Below, piece by piece: positions 46,381 to 56,405 of a stretch of 64,000 bases of DNA (its first letter is position 1; the number at the start of each line of letters is the position of its first letter). The notes below the pieces were generated by a model, which saw only the letters and a list, made by a program, of their open reading frames with translations, searched no databases and was not told where the DNA came from. This stretch comes from Gonocerus acuteangulatus (lineage: Eukaryota > Arthropoda > Insecta > Hemiptera > Coreidae), in contig OX328124.1 in assembly GCA_946811695.1 (NCBI GenBank), positions 90,184,696 through 90,248,695 of the forward strand, given 5' to 3'. Both the position numbers and the translations under genes were made by a program.

Positions 46381-46674
46381 TTTTGTTTGAAAATGGTTGA
46401 GGTATTGGGTTAATTTCGAAAATCACGACTACTAGGATGATAAAAGAATTTAAAACCACGTTACCAGCAGAAGAACATTTATTAAAATTTTGTATTTTAG
46501 GTTAATTAAATGTTTCTTGTTACTAACAACTTCGCTTCTAGCAAAATCCATTGTTCTTCAATAAAGGAGAAAGAACACATTTTAATTGGATCCTTTCAGT
46601 CGGAGAAAACGGCATGTAAACCATTTCTCTCTATCAGAGTTACAACACAATCTATTGTGATTTGCGTCCCTGTC

Positions 46675-49600
46675 TTACTCCCTTTCCAACTTGCAGCTCC
46701 TCACATATAGCTTGAGCTCCTTGGGAGTAGCCTCGGCTATGTCCTTGGGCGTAGCAATTGCCTTCCCTATGTGCACTAGCCTGTTGTAGGCCAACGCCTC
46801 ACATTCGCAGAGGACGTGCTGTGAGGTTTCCTCTTCTTCGAGGCACCAGCGACATGTAGGGTCCTCTATTAGTCCCATCGTGCACAGGTGTTTCCTTAGC
46901 GGACCATGTCCAGAGAGAAGTCCGACTATCCTTCTTAATTCTACTCTTGTTAGTTGAAGGAAATACCCTGCCCTATCTTTCGAGATCCGAACAAGTAGCT
47001 TTGCCTGCCTCATACCTGGCTTAGCCTGCCAATTCTTTTGAATTTCTTCTTGTTCCCAGGCATTTACTACCTTTTTGACAAAGCTTTTTGAAACACCGAA
47101 GAACGGCTCAGGACCATGAAGTATCTTCTCCGATCCCTTTCTTGCCAGCTCGTCGGCCTTCTCATTGCCCTCAATGCCCTCATGTCCTGGCACCCACACA
47201 AGCGTAACCCTGTTACGTCTGCCCAGATCACTTAGGGCACTGTGGCAATCGAGAACTAATTTCGAGGAGACACTATGCGATGCAAGTGCCTTAAGTGCAG
47301 CTTGACTATCACTATTTATTCGTATTCTTTGCCCTTTAACACCTTTTTTAAGATTTTCCCGGGCTGCGATCTCAATCGCATGAACTTCCGATTGGAATAC
47401 AGTGGCAAAGGATCCGAGAGCTACGGCTATTTCTGTTCTGGGACCATATACCCCTGCACCAGCCCTCTCATCCTTAAGGGAGCCATCCGTGTACCACATC
47501 AGTGAGTCTCTTTGGAGACTTTCCTGTCCTTCCTCCCAGCTCTGTCGACTGGGTATGACAACCCTGAACTGCTTGTCGAAGACAAGTGTCCGTGTCGTCT
47601 CATCCGACCGGGTGAGGCATAAATCGCTCTCTTTTAGTTTTTGCAAAATCCTGAGATGTCCCCTAGTCTCATCCCTGCTCACTTTGAGGGACTGAATTCT
47701 CAGTGCACCAATCAGTGCCTCTCTCTTGATGCGGATGGCCAGCGGTGTTAATCCTATAATTGCTTCCATCGCCGCAGTAGGGCACGTCCTGATTGCCCCT
47801 GTGATTCCCAGGCATGCTAGCCTTTGGACTCTTTCTAGCCTGCTGGCTGCGGTCTTCTCCTCAGTTTTTGTCCACCAGACTAGTGCTGCGTATGTTACCA
47901 TAGGCCTTACTACAGCAGTGTATAGCCAGAGGAACATCCTCGGACTCATACCCCAGGTCTTACCACAGAGCCTGTTACAGGCCCATAAAGAGACCTTCGC
48001 CTTCTCAATCTGTTTGTTGAGATGCAAATTCCAAGTGAGCCTTCTATCCAGTGTTATTCCCAGATATTTGATCTCATTTGTGACCAGTACAGGAGACCCC
48101 TCCACCAGGATAGGTTCCATATTCAGATTCCTTTTCCTAGAGAAAGGGACTACCTTAGTCTTTTCAGGGTTAACAGTTAACCCAAGATTACGGCACCATC
48201 TCATAATCATTCCTAGTGCCAGCTGCATACGTTCCTTTAGGACATGCGGAAATCTCCCTCTTACTAAAACCACTATATCATCCGCATATCCTATTACTTC
48301 GTATCCAGCTTCGGAGAGAGTTCTAAGGAGGGAGTCCACCACCATTGTCCACAGCAGGGGTGATAAAACACCTCCCTGGGGGCAGCCTCTAGTTGCCCTT
48401 ATTCTAGTGGAGACCCACCCCTTCCTTGCTCTGATTCGCCGGCTTCCCAGCATAGCCCTGACCCATCTTCTAAGGATGAGCTCAGCACCAAACTCCCTGG
48501 TAGCCTCCTCTATGGCTGCATATGAGGTGTTGTCAAAGGCACCCTCTATATCCAGGAATGCACATAGCGCAATTTCCTTGTTCTGAAGTGAGTCCTCTAT
48601 TTTTCCCACTAGATAATGCAGGGCAGTTTCTGTTGATTTGCCCTTTTGATACGCAAACTGCTGGGCATGCAGAGGATGCCTTCCTAAGAGGTCCTCTCTG
48701 ATGTGCATGTCCACTACCTTCTCCATTGTTTTCAACACGTTGGAAGAGAGACTTATAGGTCTATAGGATTTAGGTAAGTCCAGGGGCCTTGTTGGTCCCT
48801 TTGGTATAAAGATCACATCCGTGTCCCTCCAGAGACAGGGGATGTATCCATGTGCATAGCTTGCCTGAAACATGGCTGCTAGAATGCCTGCAAGCTTTTC
48901 TTTCCCATGGATTAGCTGAGCAGGGATAACACCATCTCCTCCAGAAGCCTTGTACGGCTTGAAGGTTCCTATTGCCCACTTTACCTTTTCAATTGTAAAG
49001 ATTTTCTTGGCTGCTTGGAGCATCCATTTATTTGCATTTTCATGCCCCCGAGGCTCATCTGCCTCCTCTGTTACGTCTGAGCAGTCTGGAAAGTGGGTCA
49101 CTAGTAGCTCCCTAACTGTCTCTTCCAGGTTACTCGTGATCGTCCCATCGGGTCTCTTTAGCAGTCCCATCTCATTTGTGTGCCTTTTGGCAAGCACTTT
49201 CTGTAGCCTAGCAGCTTCTGGTAGGCTACTAACATCTTCGCAGAAATTTCTCCAGGTCCTTCTCTTAGCCTGCCTGATTCCTTTGTTATACTCCGTCAGG
49301 GACTGTTTATAGTCCCTCCAATTACCATTTTGTTTTGCCCGATTGAAAAGCCCCCTGGCCTTTTTCCTGAGCTTTCCTAATTCGCTGTTCCACCATGGTG
49401 GCTCCTTTTCTTGCCTTTTAATCCTTGGCGGGCAGCTAATTTCAAACGCCTCATGCATGGCGTTGTGGATTTTTACAGAGGTTCTTTCCAGTTCCTCTGT
49501 AGTACCCACTGCTAACTCCTCTCCTTCATACTCTTCTAGGAGTATGTTGCCGTAGAGGGTCCAATTTGCCAGTTTTGGAATTCTCACCTGTTGTGGAGCC

Positions 49601-50349
49601 TCCATTCTTGCCCCGACCTCAAACCTTATCTGTCGATGGTCAGACATCGAGACCTCTTTGGAGACATGCCAATTGAGTATCATTTTACTAAGGGACTGTT
49701 TTGTCAGTGTGAGATCCAACACCTCACTTCTATTTGCTGTAACAAAGGTGGGCTCAGAGCCTCGATTAGCTACATCAATATTGTTCGATATTAAGTAATC
49801 AAGGAGCAACTCACCTCTCATGTTGTTGTTGCTGCTTCCCCAGACCTTGTTGTGAGCGTTGGCATCACAACCCATTATTAGGTCTAGGTTCCTGTCCTTG
49901 CAGTAATTGATTAGGTCATTTGCTTCGTTTGGAGGTACTTCCACAGCATCCCCAGGAAAATAGGCCGAGGCAATCAGCACCTCCCGTCTTCCTGTCGCTG
50001 TCGGCACCTCTATGACCACCGCAACCAGGTCCCTTCTAATGAAGTCTGGAACAGAGTAAAAATTGACTCTTTTGTTAATCAGCAGGGCTGCTCTTGGTCT
50101 GTCAACACTTGTACAGTAGACTAGCTTACCTGCTTTAGATGAAAGGCCCATCACAGTTCCTTTGCCTGCCCAGGGTTCCTGAAGGATCCCTACGTCTAAT
50201 TTTTTGGAGATGAACCCTCTATTGAGGACGCTGGTCGCTGCCCTTGCACGATGAAGGTTCACCTGCACGAACCTTAAGTTTTCACTCAAGGCCGTGGTAT
50301 GGGGCTCCTTTTCCCTGAGCCCCTGGGTCTCCGCTTTTCGGTGCGCCAC
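46675..50349 (-). CDS. LINE ORF2: APE endonuclease, reverse transcriptase, RNase H
   Basis: The 1224-residue protein carries out target-primed reverse transcription. Visible motifs in order: APE-type endonuclease with L-Q-E-P-W (about 56-60), D-A-N-A-H-N (162-167) and S-D-H-R (236-239); RT with F-L-D-I-E-G-A-F-D (598-606), G-C-P-Q-G-G-V-L-S-P (655-664) and catalytic Y-A-D-D (688-691); RNase H with Y-T-D-G-S (953-957), S-E-V-H-A-I-E, N-S-D-S-Q and P-G-H-E-G-I-E-G-N-E-K-A-D; C-terminal C-R-W-C...H-V-L-C-E-C (about 1166-1183). All catalytic residues expected are present and there is no stop. The ATG at 50349 lies inside ORF1, so translation likely uses reinitiation or a similar overlap mechanism. 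Confidence 0.95.
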   Translation of the reverse strand: MAHRKAETQGLREKEPHTTALSENLRFVQVNLHRARAATSVLNRGFISKKLDVGILQEPWAGKGTVMGLSSKAGKLVYCTSVDRPRAALLINKRVNFYSVPDFIRRDLVAVVIEVPTATGRREVLIASAYFPGDAVEVPPNEANDLINYCKDRNLDLIMGCDANAHNKVWGSSNNNMRGELLLDYLISNNIDVANRGSEPTFVTANRSEVLDLTLTKQSLSKMILNWHVSKEVSMSDHRQIRFEVGARMEAPQQVRIPKLANWTLYGNILLEEYEGEELAVGTTEELERTSVKIHNAMHEAFEISCPPRIKRQEKEPPWWNSELGKLRKKARGLFNRAKQNGNWRDYKQSLTEYNKGIRQAKRRTWRNFCEDVSSLPEAARLQKVLAKRHTNEMGLLKRPDGTITSNLEETVRELLVTHFPDCSDVTEEADEPRGHENANKWMLQAAKKIFTIEKVKWAIGTFKPYKASGGDGVIPAQLIHGKEKLAGILAAMFQASYAHGYIPCLWRDTDVIFIPKGPTRPLDLPKSYRPISLSSNVLKTMEKVVDMHIREDLLGRHPLHAQQFAYQKGKSTETALHYLVGKIEDSLQNKEIALCAFLDIEGAFDNTSYAAIEEATREFGAELILRRWVRAMLGSRRIRARKGWVSTRIRATRGCPQGGVLSPLLWTMVVDSLLRTLSEAGYEVIGYADDIVVLVRGRFPHVLKERMQLALGMIMRWCRNLGLTVNPEKTKVVPFSRKRNLNMEPILVEGSPVLVTNEIKYLGITLDRRLTWNLHLNKQIEKAKVSLWACNRLCGKTWGMSPRMFLWLYTAVVRPMVTYAALVWWTKTEEKTAASRLERVQRLACLGITGAIRTCPTAAMEAIIGLTPLAIRIKREALIGALRIQSLKVSRDETRGHLRILQKLKESDLCLTRSDETTRTLVFDKQFRVVIPSRQSWEEGQESLQRDSLMWYTDGSLKDERAGAGVYGPRTEIAVALGSFATVFQSEVHAIEIAARENLKKGVKGQRIRINSDSQAALKALASHSVSSKLVLDCHSALSDLGRRNRVTLVWVPGHEGIEGNEKADELARKGSEKILHGPEPFFGVSKSFVKKVVNAWEQEEIQKNWQAKPGMRQAKLLVRISKDRAGYFLQLTRVELRRIVGLLSGHGPLRKHLCTMGLIEDPTCRWCLEEEETSQHVLCECEALAYNRLVHIGKAIATPKDIAEATPKELKLYVRSCKLERE

Positions 50350-51803
50350 TCCATCCTGTCATCCTGCCTTCTTCTCCCAGGTGAGTGGTGCCTTTCTCTA
50401 CGGGTCGGTGTGGAGTGCCTTCTTCCATCCTGCCTGCCCCTTCCTTCTTCTTTGTCCCTATGACTATGAGCAAGGGGAGGACGACGAGATCTTTTCCTTC
50501 TCTCCTCCTCTTCCTCCTCCTTCCTTGAGGTGCTGGGCCTCGCGTCATCCTTCTTGGCTGTAGCCTCCCCAGCCCTCTTCTCCTCTTTACCTTTTCCTTC
50601 CGATCCCTCAGGAGTCCGGGCTTCTTGCCTTCCTTTTTCCCTTTCCACTTTAGCTACTCCCTCCTCTCTCTCCTGCATCTTCCCTTCCACAGGCACTGAG
50701 TCTTCGCCTCCCCTTGCCTCTTTCCCTTTGCGGCCTCCAATCACCCTATATTTCAGACTATGAAAGCCGTAGTGCAGCATATCCCTGCCTTCCAGAAGCT
50801 TGTGGGCTGTATCCTCATCGATCCCCATAGCAAGCTGAGTGATTTTAGGCATCGTATCATCTCTACTGTACACTCTCCAGGATTCTATCCTTAAGTCCTT
50901 TGGGTTCTGAGCCCTTAGCAAATTAAGAAGCGCTTTGTCCTCTTTGTTTGTTTTAGGGAGATACACAATTAAGGTACTCCTACGAGGTAGGTCTTGCTCC
51001 TTCAGGACCTTTAATTTGGCCCCTTCCCACGGTGTTAGCAGTGGACCATTTTCCAGGACCCAGTCAGCTGTCTCCTGGTTTGAACATACTAGCTGTATCC
51101 AGCCGCTCTTCCATATAATGTCGTAGAACCGAACCTTCACCTCCCTGTCCGGTTCCTCGCCTATTTTCAATAGAAGAGCCTCCTTAATCAGTTCAAACTG
51201 CTCTCCTTCAAGTTGAACTGTGGGGTGTTCCTGACAGCAAATGCCAATCCTCACCCCTTCAAGGGCTCTCCGGTACGAGAGAGCTGGAGCCATGTCCCTC
51301 TCCCGTTCCTTTCCCTCCTGTGACTGCTGTACAGATGAGCTCAGCTTAGCCCTTTTGCTGCGCGCCACAGGAGTGGTCTCACTGGAGCGAGTCCTCTCAC
51401 CCTCCTCCTCGGATCTGCTCCTCTTCTTCTTGGTCCCATGCGTTCCCATAGGGTCCCTGCACATCCTGGTAGCCTCTTCCTTGCTATACCCATGTCTTCG
51501 GAGCCAGCGAAAGCGTCTCCTAGTAGCTCCACCAAGCTTAATTTTCTTATCGCTGGTGGTAGGGGGCATGGATTTCTCCTCCCCCTTGTCCGTGTGAGTA
51601 TGCTCCTCCTCCTGTACAGGTGGTGGAATTTGCATCCCCTCCGTTTCCAATTCCATATTGGCGTTCCCTTCTTCTTCAGAGGCAACCCTCTCCAGAAGGT
51701 CGAGATTGAACTCGATCGATAGGGGCGTTAGAGCCTCCGTTGTTGTAATGTCCGAAGACAAAGATTCATTATTTAATTCCTCAATGGTTCCCACGAGAAG
51801 CAA
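50286..51803 (-). CDS. LINE ORF1: nucleic-acid-binding gag-like protein (DUF4780-like)
   Basis: A 505-residue frame begins M-L-L-V-G-T-I-E-E-L. A central region (about 170-365) with E-Q-F-E-L-I, W-I-Q-L-V-C, W-E-G-A-K-L and S-W-R-V resembles the DUF4780 domain found in insect retroelement ORF1 proteins. The N-terminal third is acidic to basic and low-complexity. The C-terminal 120 residues are extremely rich in R, K, E and D and end with arginine-rich repeats instead of CCHC zinc knuckles, presumably serving RNA binding. It overlaps the start of ORF2 by 64 nt. No stop or frameshift is seen. Confidence 0.85.
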   Translation of the reverse strand: MLLVGTIEELNNESLSSDITTTEALTPLSIEFNLDLLERVASEEEGNANMELETEGMQIPPPVQEEEHTHTDKGEEKSMPPTTSDKKIKLGGATRRRFRWLRRHGYSKEEATRMCRDPMGTHGTKKKRSRSEEEGERTRSSETTPVARSKRAKLSSSVQQSQEGKERERDMAPALSYRRALEGVRIGICCQEHPTVQLEGEQFELIKEALLLKIGEEPDREVKVRFYDIIWKSGWIQLVCSNQETADWVLENGPLLTPWEGAKLKVLKEQDLPRRSTLIVYLPKTNKEDKALLNLLRAQNPKDLRIESWRVYSRDDTMPKITQLAMGIDEDTAHKLLEGRDMLHYGFHSLKYRVIGGRKGKEARGGEDSVPVEGKMQEREEGVAKVEREKGRQEARTPEGSEGKGKEEKRAGEATAKKDDARPSTSRKEEEEEERRKRSRRPPLAHSHRDKEEGRGRQDGRRHSTPTRRERHHSPGRRRQDDRMEWRTEKRRPRGSGKRSPIPRP

Positions 51804-52186
51804 GGGATCTAAAGGTCACCTGCAGCAGAGCCCCGCATACTGCAGTAAGGCAGTTCTTGAAACTGGAGGTCGCCCGGTATCCAGAGTCCGCATGGTAGGA
51901 CTGAGTTCCCCTCAGCCATTCGTCCAACGGCCCATGCTGTTCCACCTTGGATTGGGGGATGTTTAATGACCATCCATGTCCTTCGCCTAGGGAAGGTGAT
52001 CCTAGGTTGTGTACTGTAGATGTCCTTAGTTTTTTTTTGGTGTGGGGTGTGTGTAGTGTGCTGTATTTAGTGTACTGTGTGTGTGTCAGTGTTTATGTTC
52101 CCCCAACCTGGAGGGCCAGTGGCTGACTGCGGTCAAACGACCGGGCGATGGGACCGCCACCTCCCTACGCCTCTCTATCAGAGTTA

Positions 52187-52872
52187 TATCCACCATTACA
52201 ATACTTGTCAAAAGTATTCATAAATACAGATAACATTTCTATTCAGTACTCTGCAAATAGTATTGAGTAACGATTTCTACGAATATTCGTACTGAAGAAT
52301 GACTAAATTTTACCCAAAGAGTTTGGCAAAATTCAGATACAAATTCCAAAACGAAAAGTTCAAGACGCGATGCAGAAAACCTCTCCCAAATTTGAAGAAT
52401 TGGTCAATGTCATCACTAATATGCTGAAATTCTGCTTATTGCTGAAGTAATCTCATTATTTTTCCTAAAGGATTGTTCCGATTGGAACGATATTAAGAGA
52501 AAACCCTGAGGGCGCAATGTCGCCAACTGTCAACATCAGGTTGGAGTAACTTTGACGTAGTTCATCGAGATTTGATTTAACGCTCACAAAGAGTTTTCTT
52601 AATATAACCTCTATGGAGCTCGTATTTTTGGCCTATTCTGAGCCTCCGACTCCAAGGGTTTGAAACAATGCCCAGTAATATCCACTTATACAAACTTCCC
52701 TCAGCTATTCATCAGGGGAACAATGTCCACGTAGGACACTTATTAATTTAATTCTGCATGAAGGTGTGCGATAGGGCTTATCTCTAGTTCATAAGATTCA
52801 TTAATTGAGCCATATAATAAAGTAAATTAAAGATTAAGTAAGTTTCAAATCCTCAGATTTATTACTGTAAAA
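52187..52872. other. Intronic sequence, nothing recognised
   Basis: This is the pre-insertion flank of the full-length LINE. No motif-bearing frame. Confidence 0.45.
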
Positions 52873-53346
52873 CAGGCATGAGCAACCTTGGACATGTCGT
52901 GGGCCAAACGTTAGTATGCAAATACGTTCGCGGCGTACGTAGATGGTTCAAAACAAAATAACATCGGATTTTAAAGTAGTATTCATAATTTTTAACGAGA
53001 ATTATCAGACGTGAAATAATTCGACAATGGTATTGCAATAAAATTTATTAAAATAACAAAATGAAATGAAAAAAAAAAATAGTTCAACATTATAATTAAA
53101 TCGTGACATTTGGAATGATTACAAACCTCGGAAGTTGTATAGCGAACGTAATCAATGCGACACTCAGCTTGCTCGCTCACTTGATTCTGCAGGATCAAAC
53201 GACAACTCGATTTTCCTCATTTGAAGTGAGTGTGAGTAAGTACTATATTTTTTTTTTTTTTTTTTTAAATTGGGTTTTCCAAAATGTCTCGCGGATTAAA
53301 TCTTACAGATGGACGTTTCTGGCCCGCGGGCCGGTTGTTGCCCACA
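52873..53346. mobile_element. hAT-like MITE
   Basis: The left end CAGGCATGAGCAACCTTGGA and the right end, reversed, ATGTGGGCAACAACCGGCCC with GCGGGCC resemble the CAGGGGTGGGCAACC...GGCCCGCGGGCC ends common in hAT elements. No transposase is seen. The right end abuts a poly-T LINE tail, so the target duplication is obscured. Confidence 0.5.
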
Positions 53347-53349
53347 TAA

Positions 53350-53350
53350 T

Positions 53351-53408
<58 letters not shown>

Positions 53409-53575
53409 TTATATGATTTAAGAGCTAGCAACTAGGCGATTAGCTCTATAAACACGTAGAGTGCAAACAAAATAAAAGGTCTAGCACATCAAAAATAAAA
53501 CATTTAAAGAAAAAATTAAACAACTGAATCTATCAACTATACAAGACAAAAAAAAGGGCAAAAAGAGAAAAAAAA

Positions 53576-53626
<51 letters not shown>

Positions 53627-55204
53627 GAATAATAAAAATACCAAACAGAAAGGCCAACTATAAAATAAAAAACAGATAATTAATAAATTATTTTCAATAA
53701 ACTAAATCTTTTCCCTTTATTTTGTACAAACAAAATTGAATTATAAAATTAATTTTAAAATACTTCAAAATTTACGTTTTTGCTATATTCCTTTGTAAAT
53801 TTGTATGTGTTTTAAAAAGTCTAAAATAATAGATATGTGCGGGCTACCATCTGTCAAAAGTTCGTACATATCATGTGGCATGTTGATGTTTTCACGTTTC
53901 CTGCAGTCTGTTAGTAAGTGTTTTACTGTTAATGTCTTATTGCATTCTGTACATAGTGGTATGTCTTGTTTTGTCATTAAGTAAGAGTGAGTTAGTAGTG
54001 TATGTCCTATTCTAAGTCTTGTAAGGACTACTTCTTCTCTCCGGCAGCTTCTATAGCTGGAGTTCCATTGTTTTATGAATGGCTTTATCTCCCGAAGCTT
54101 GTTATCATTCAAAGATAACCATTCAGCCTGCCATTTATTGAGTACGTGAGTCCATACAACCTGTTTCATGTCGGCTTCTGTAACCAGTAAAAAGTCTTCA
54201 GTGCGACGTCTTGTAGCTAGCTTTGCTAGGATGTCTACGTCAGTCGTTCTAAGTAAATTATAATGCCCTGGTAGCCACAGCATAGTGATCCCAATGTTAT
54301 TATGTTGTAATGTGTTTATCTGTTCAAGAATATCTGTGACAATTGGATGAGTGTTATAAATGTCTGTGAGGTAGAACAAAGAACTTAAAGAATCTGTGAA
54401 TAAGGTGATGTGTTTCTGTGTAGTGATGGATACATTTGACAGGGCTAGGTAAATCGCGAAGAGTTCGGCAGTATAAATGCTTGAAGCATTTGCTAGTTTT
54501 GCCTGAAATGCTTTGTCTTCCACGATTGCTGCTGAACCTGTGCCACTGCTTGTTTTTGAGCCATCGGTATAAATACTATATGCTCCCACATAATTAGTCA
54601 TGATAGCATTTATTTCATGTTTATAAATGTGGTGAGAGTGTGGATTGTTTTTATTGTGTTTTGATAGTGAAATGTCAATTTTTAAGTTCTTTGTTCTCCA
54701 TGGAGGTTGTGATAGTGTTTTAAAAACATGTACTGATGTTTGTAATATATTGGAGTGACGGGTGTATTCTAAAATTCTGATGTTCAATGGTTTTTGCAAA
54801 GTTGTATTTGTATATCTGGTATGAAGATGATTAAATAAAATGTTTTTTGTACAAAAGAAATTTTGCGATTTTAGTTTAATAAAATAATTTGTGCACAGTA
54901 CCTGCCTTCTGTATTCTAGAGGTGGGTCGTTTGACTCAACATAGAGGCTGCTCCGAGGACTAGATCTGAAAGCGCCTGTTGCTAGTCGTAGTCCTGTATT
55001 GTGAATTGTGTCCAGTAGTTTCAGTGAACTTTGACTGGCCGATGAATATGCTGTGCAACCATAATCCAGCCATTTAGAATTACTTAATATCCTCAATAAA
55101 TTCAAAGATTTTTTGCATTTAAGGAGGAGACCTTTTAATTGCATATATTTGCCCACATAAGATGTAAAAGAATAAGCATATTCGATAGTAATCAAATTCT
55201 TTAA
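53350..55204 (-). mobile_element. 5'-truncated LINE with poly-A tail
   Basis: The minus-strand 3' end is a run of about 57 A (T on +, 53350-53406). The 3' UTR is A-rich (poly-A block also at 53591-53624). Coding sequence starts abruptly at about 55200 in the RT thumb region. TAATTAT on both sides (about 53344-53350 and 55203-55209) may be a short target duplication. Confidence 0.75.
53783..55195 (-). pseudogene. LINE ORF2 C-terminal half with RNase H
   Basis: 470 open codons encode the post-RT region (W-L-D-Y-G-C-T-A-Y), RNase H motifs Y-T-D-G-S-K, Y-T-A-E-L-F-A-I, F-T-D-S-L-S-S-L and W-L-P-G-H-Y, then T-R-L-R-I-G-H-T-L-L-T-H-S-Y and the C-T-E-C...V-K-H-L-L-T-D-C finger. The last RNase H block reads T-T-D-V-D-I-L-A-K instead of the usual N-x-x-A-D. 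The endonuclease and RT catalytic core are missing, so it is inactive despite having no stops. Relatives: fragments at 11.4 and 30.6 kb. Confidence 0.88.
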
Positions 55205-56278
55205 TTATATTGCTCCCTGGCAGCTTTTCCAGCCAAAAGACAGTAAATTAAATTAAAAGATTTTATTAGAATATAAAAACAGAACATATTCCGTGTGTAA
55301 CTCTAGTTATTCTAAACAATTTTTGGAATTTACTTACTTGTTATAAATTGTTTTGATAAGTCTTCTCAGCAAGGGTGGCCTTCTTATTTTCAGGAATTTT
55401 ATCTGACCGAAGGCAAATTAATAAACAAGTAATTTTAATTAATCCTATCAAAAGTCACTTCATAAATAAAGATTCCTACAACTTTCTTCTAAAATATGTG
55501 AGCTTGGAAATTATTTTCTCCAATTTAAGCTTGGACAAAAAAAAGTTTTATTTATTTTACTTATGAACATCCGTAGCTATTGCGATACAAGTCAAGGCAT
55601 TATATACAAAGCCTAAATCCAGCCGGCAATTTATTCAATAATGCGTATTTCATATATTCCCTAGGCATTTTATAGAATGCTTATTATGCTTTTGGCAAAG
55701 TACGAAATACATGATCTGTAGCTTGTAGGAGTGACTAGCGGCGGACAGCGGTAGTGTGGCTGGGCTGGGCCAGGTCTCCTGAAGTGTTCATGCAAGACTC
55801 AGAAGCGTCAGAGTAAAAAGTGCAAATTTGTAAAAGAGGAAAGAAAAAGCAATTCTCTTAAATTGTAACAATTCTCAGCCCTGCGTCAACAAGTAGCTCC
55901 AAGCATGTAAATAACAATCTCACTTTATCAAACTTTATGAAATCAATTGTTTGAATAATGAAAGAGCTAGTTTTTAACCAATTAATAAACTATTTACATT
56001 ATCTAGGTAAAGTGTATGTAGTATACTCAAAACCTTTTTAATTTTATACAATGCCAAATAAGCAACAGCCATTCAATAGAATACCTAGGAATTTTACAAA
56101 ATCCTAACTAATACTTTCTATACTTTGCCTAAACCGCGGGGGCTTTATATAGAATGCCTAGGTATTTTATATAATGGTTCTATACTTTGCCGGTAACATA
56201 TAGGTACATATAAATATTGTATCTACTCTCTACAAATATATTCATTTTGTGATATCAGCATATTTCCTTCTGTTTTAG
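55205..56278. other. Intron 3' region before the second CCHamide-1 exon
   Basis: AT-rich with no element recognised. It ends in the polypyrimidine tract and AG acceptor (TTCCTTCTGTTTTAG). Confidence 0.6.
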
Positions 56279-56405
56279 CCCACGGTAAAAGAAGTAACGA
56301 CGACCAGATGATCGTGTCGAAGGTTGGACCTGTCGGGTTGACAGAAAGACAAGTGAGGCTGGCCGAATACCTCTTGTCACAGCAGAGGCAGCAGGAACAG
56401 CAGAG
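56279..56405 (+). CDS. CCHa1: CCHamide-1 neuropeptide precursor, second visible exon
   Basis: The acceptor AG is at 56277-56278. CC completes the alanine codon begun at 10452; then H-G-K-R-S follows, giving the C-terminal histidine, the glycine amide donor and the dibasic convertase site. The propeptide continues S-N-D-D-Q-M-I-V-S-K-V-G-P-V-G and ends in a glutamine-rich S-Q-Q-R-Q-Q-E-Q-Q-R. Two ends are possible. A donor AG|GTAATG at 56406 would splice on to a further exon. Unspliced, TAA at 56407-56409 would end the protein right there. CCHamide-1 precursors in other insects are often longer, so I favour splicing, but weakly. Confidence 0.9.

Larger units (their letters stand above)
46627..52186 (-). 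mobile_element. Full-length non-LTR retrotransposon with 16-bp target duplication
   Basis: The element proper is 46643-52170 (5528 bp). CTCTCTATCAGAGTTA lies at both sides (46627-46642, 52171-52186), so both ends are defined. The 5' UTR is about 367 nt. ORF1 (505 aa) and ORF2 (1224 aa) are both open and overlap by 64 nt in different frames. The 3' UTR is only about 32 nt with no poly-A. Domain order (APE, RT, RNase H, CCHC) places it in the I/R1/LOA-type group; the exact clade is not settled. It is antisense to CCHa1. Confidence 0.92.
10453..56278 (+). other. CCHamide-1 intron, about 45.8 kb
   Basis: The donor is GGAG|GTAAGT at 10453 and the acceptor TTCCTTCTGTTTTAG| ends at 56278. The flanking exons are both phase 1 and together restore an uninterrupted W-G-A-H-G-K-R-S. 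Everything between is transposon-derived or unassigned. Splicing is inferred from sequence only. Confidence 0.9.

Noticed and set aside
47726..48586. 286-codon + strand frame
   Set aside because: It is the antisense shadow of the intact LINE ORF2.
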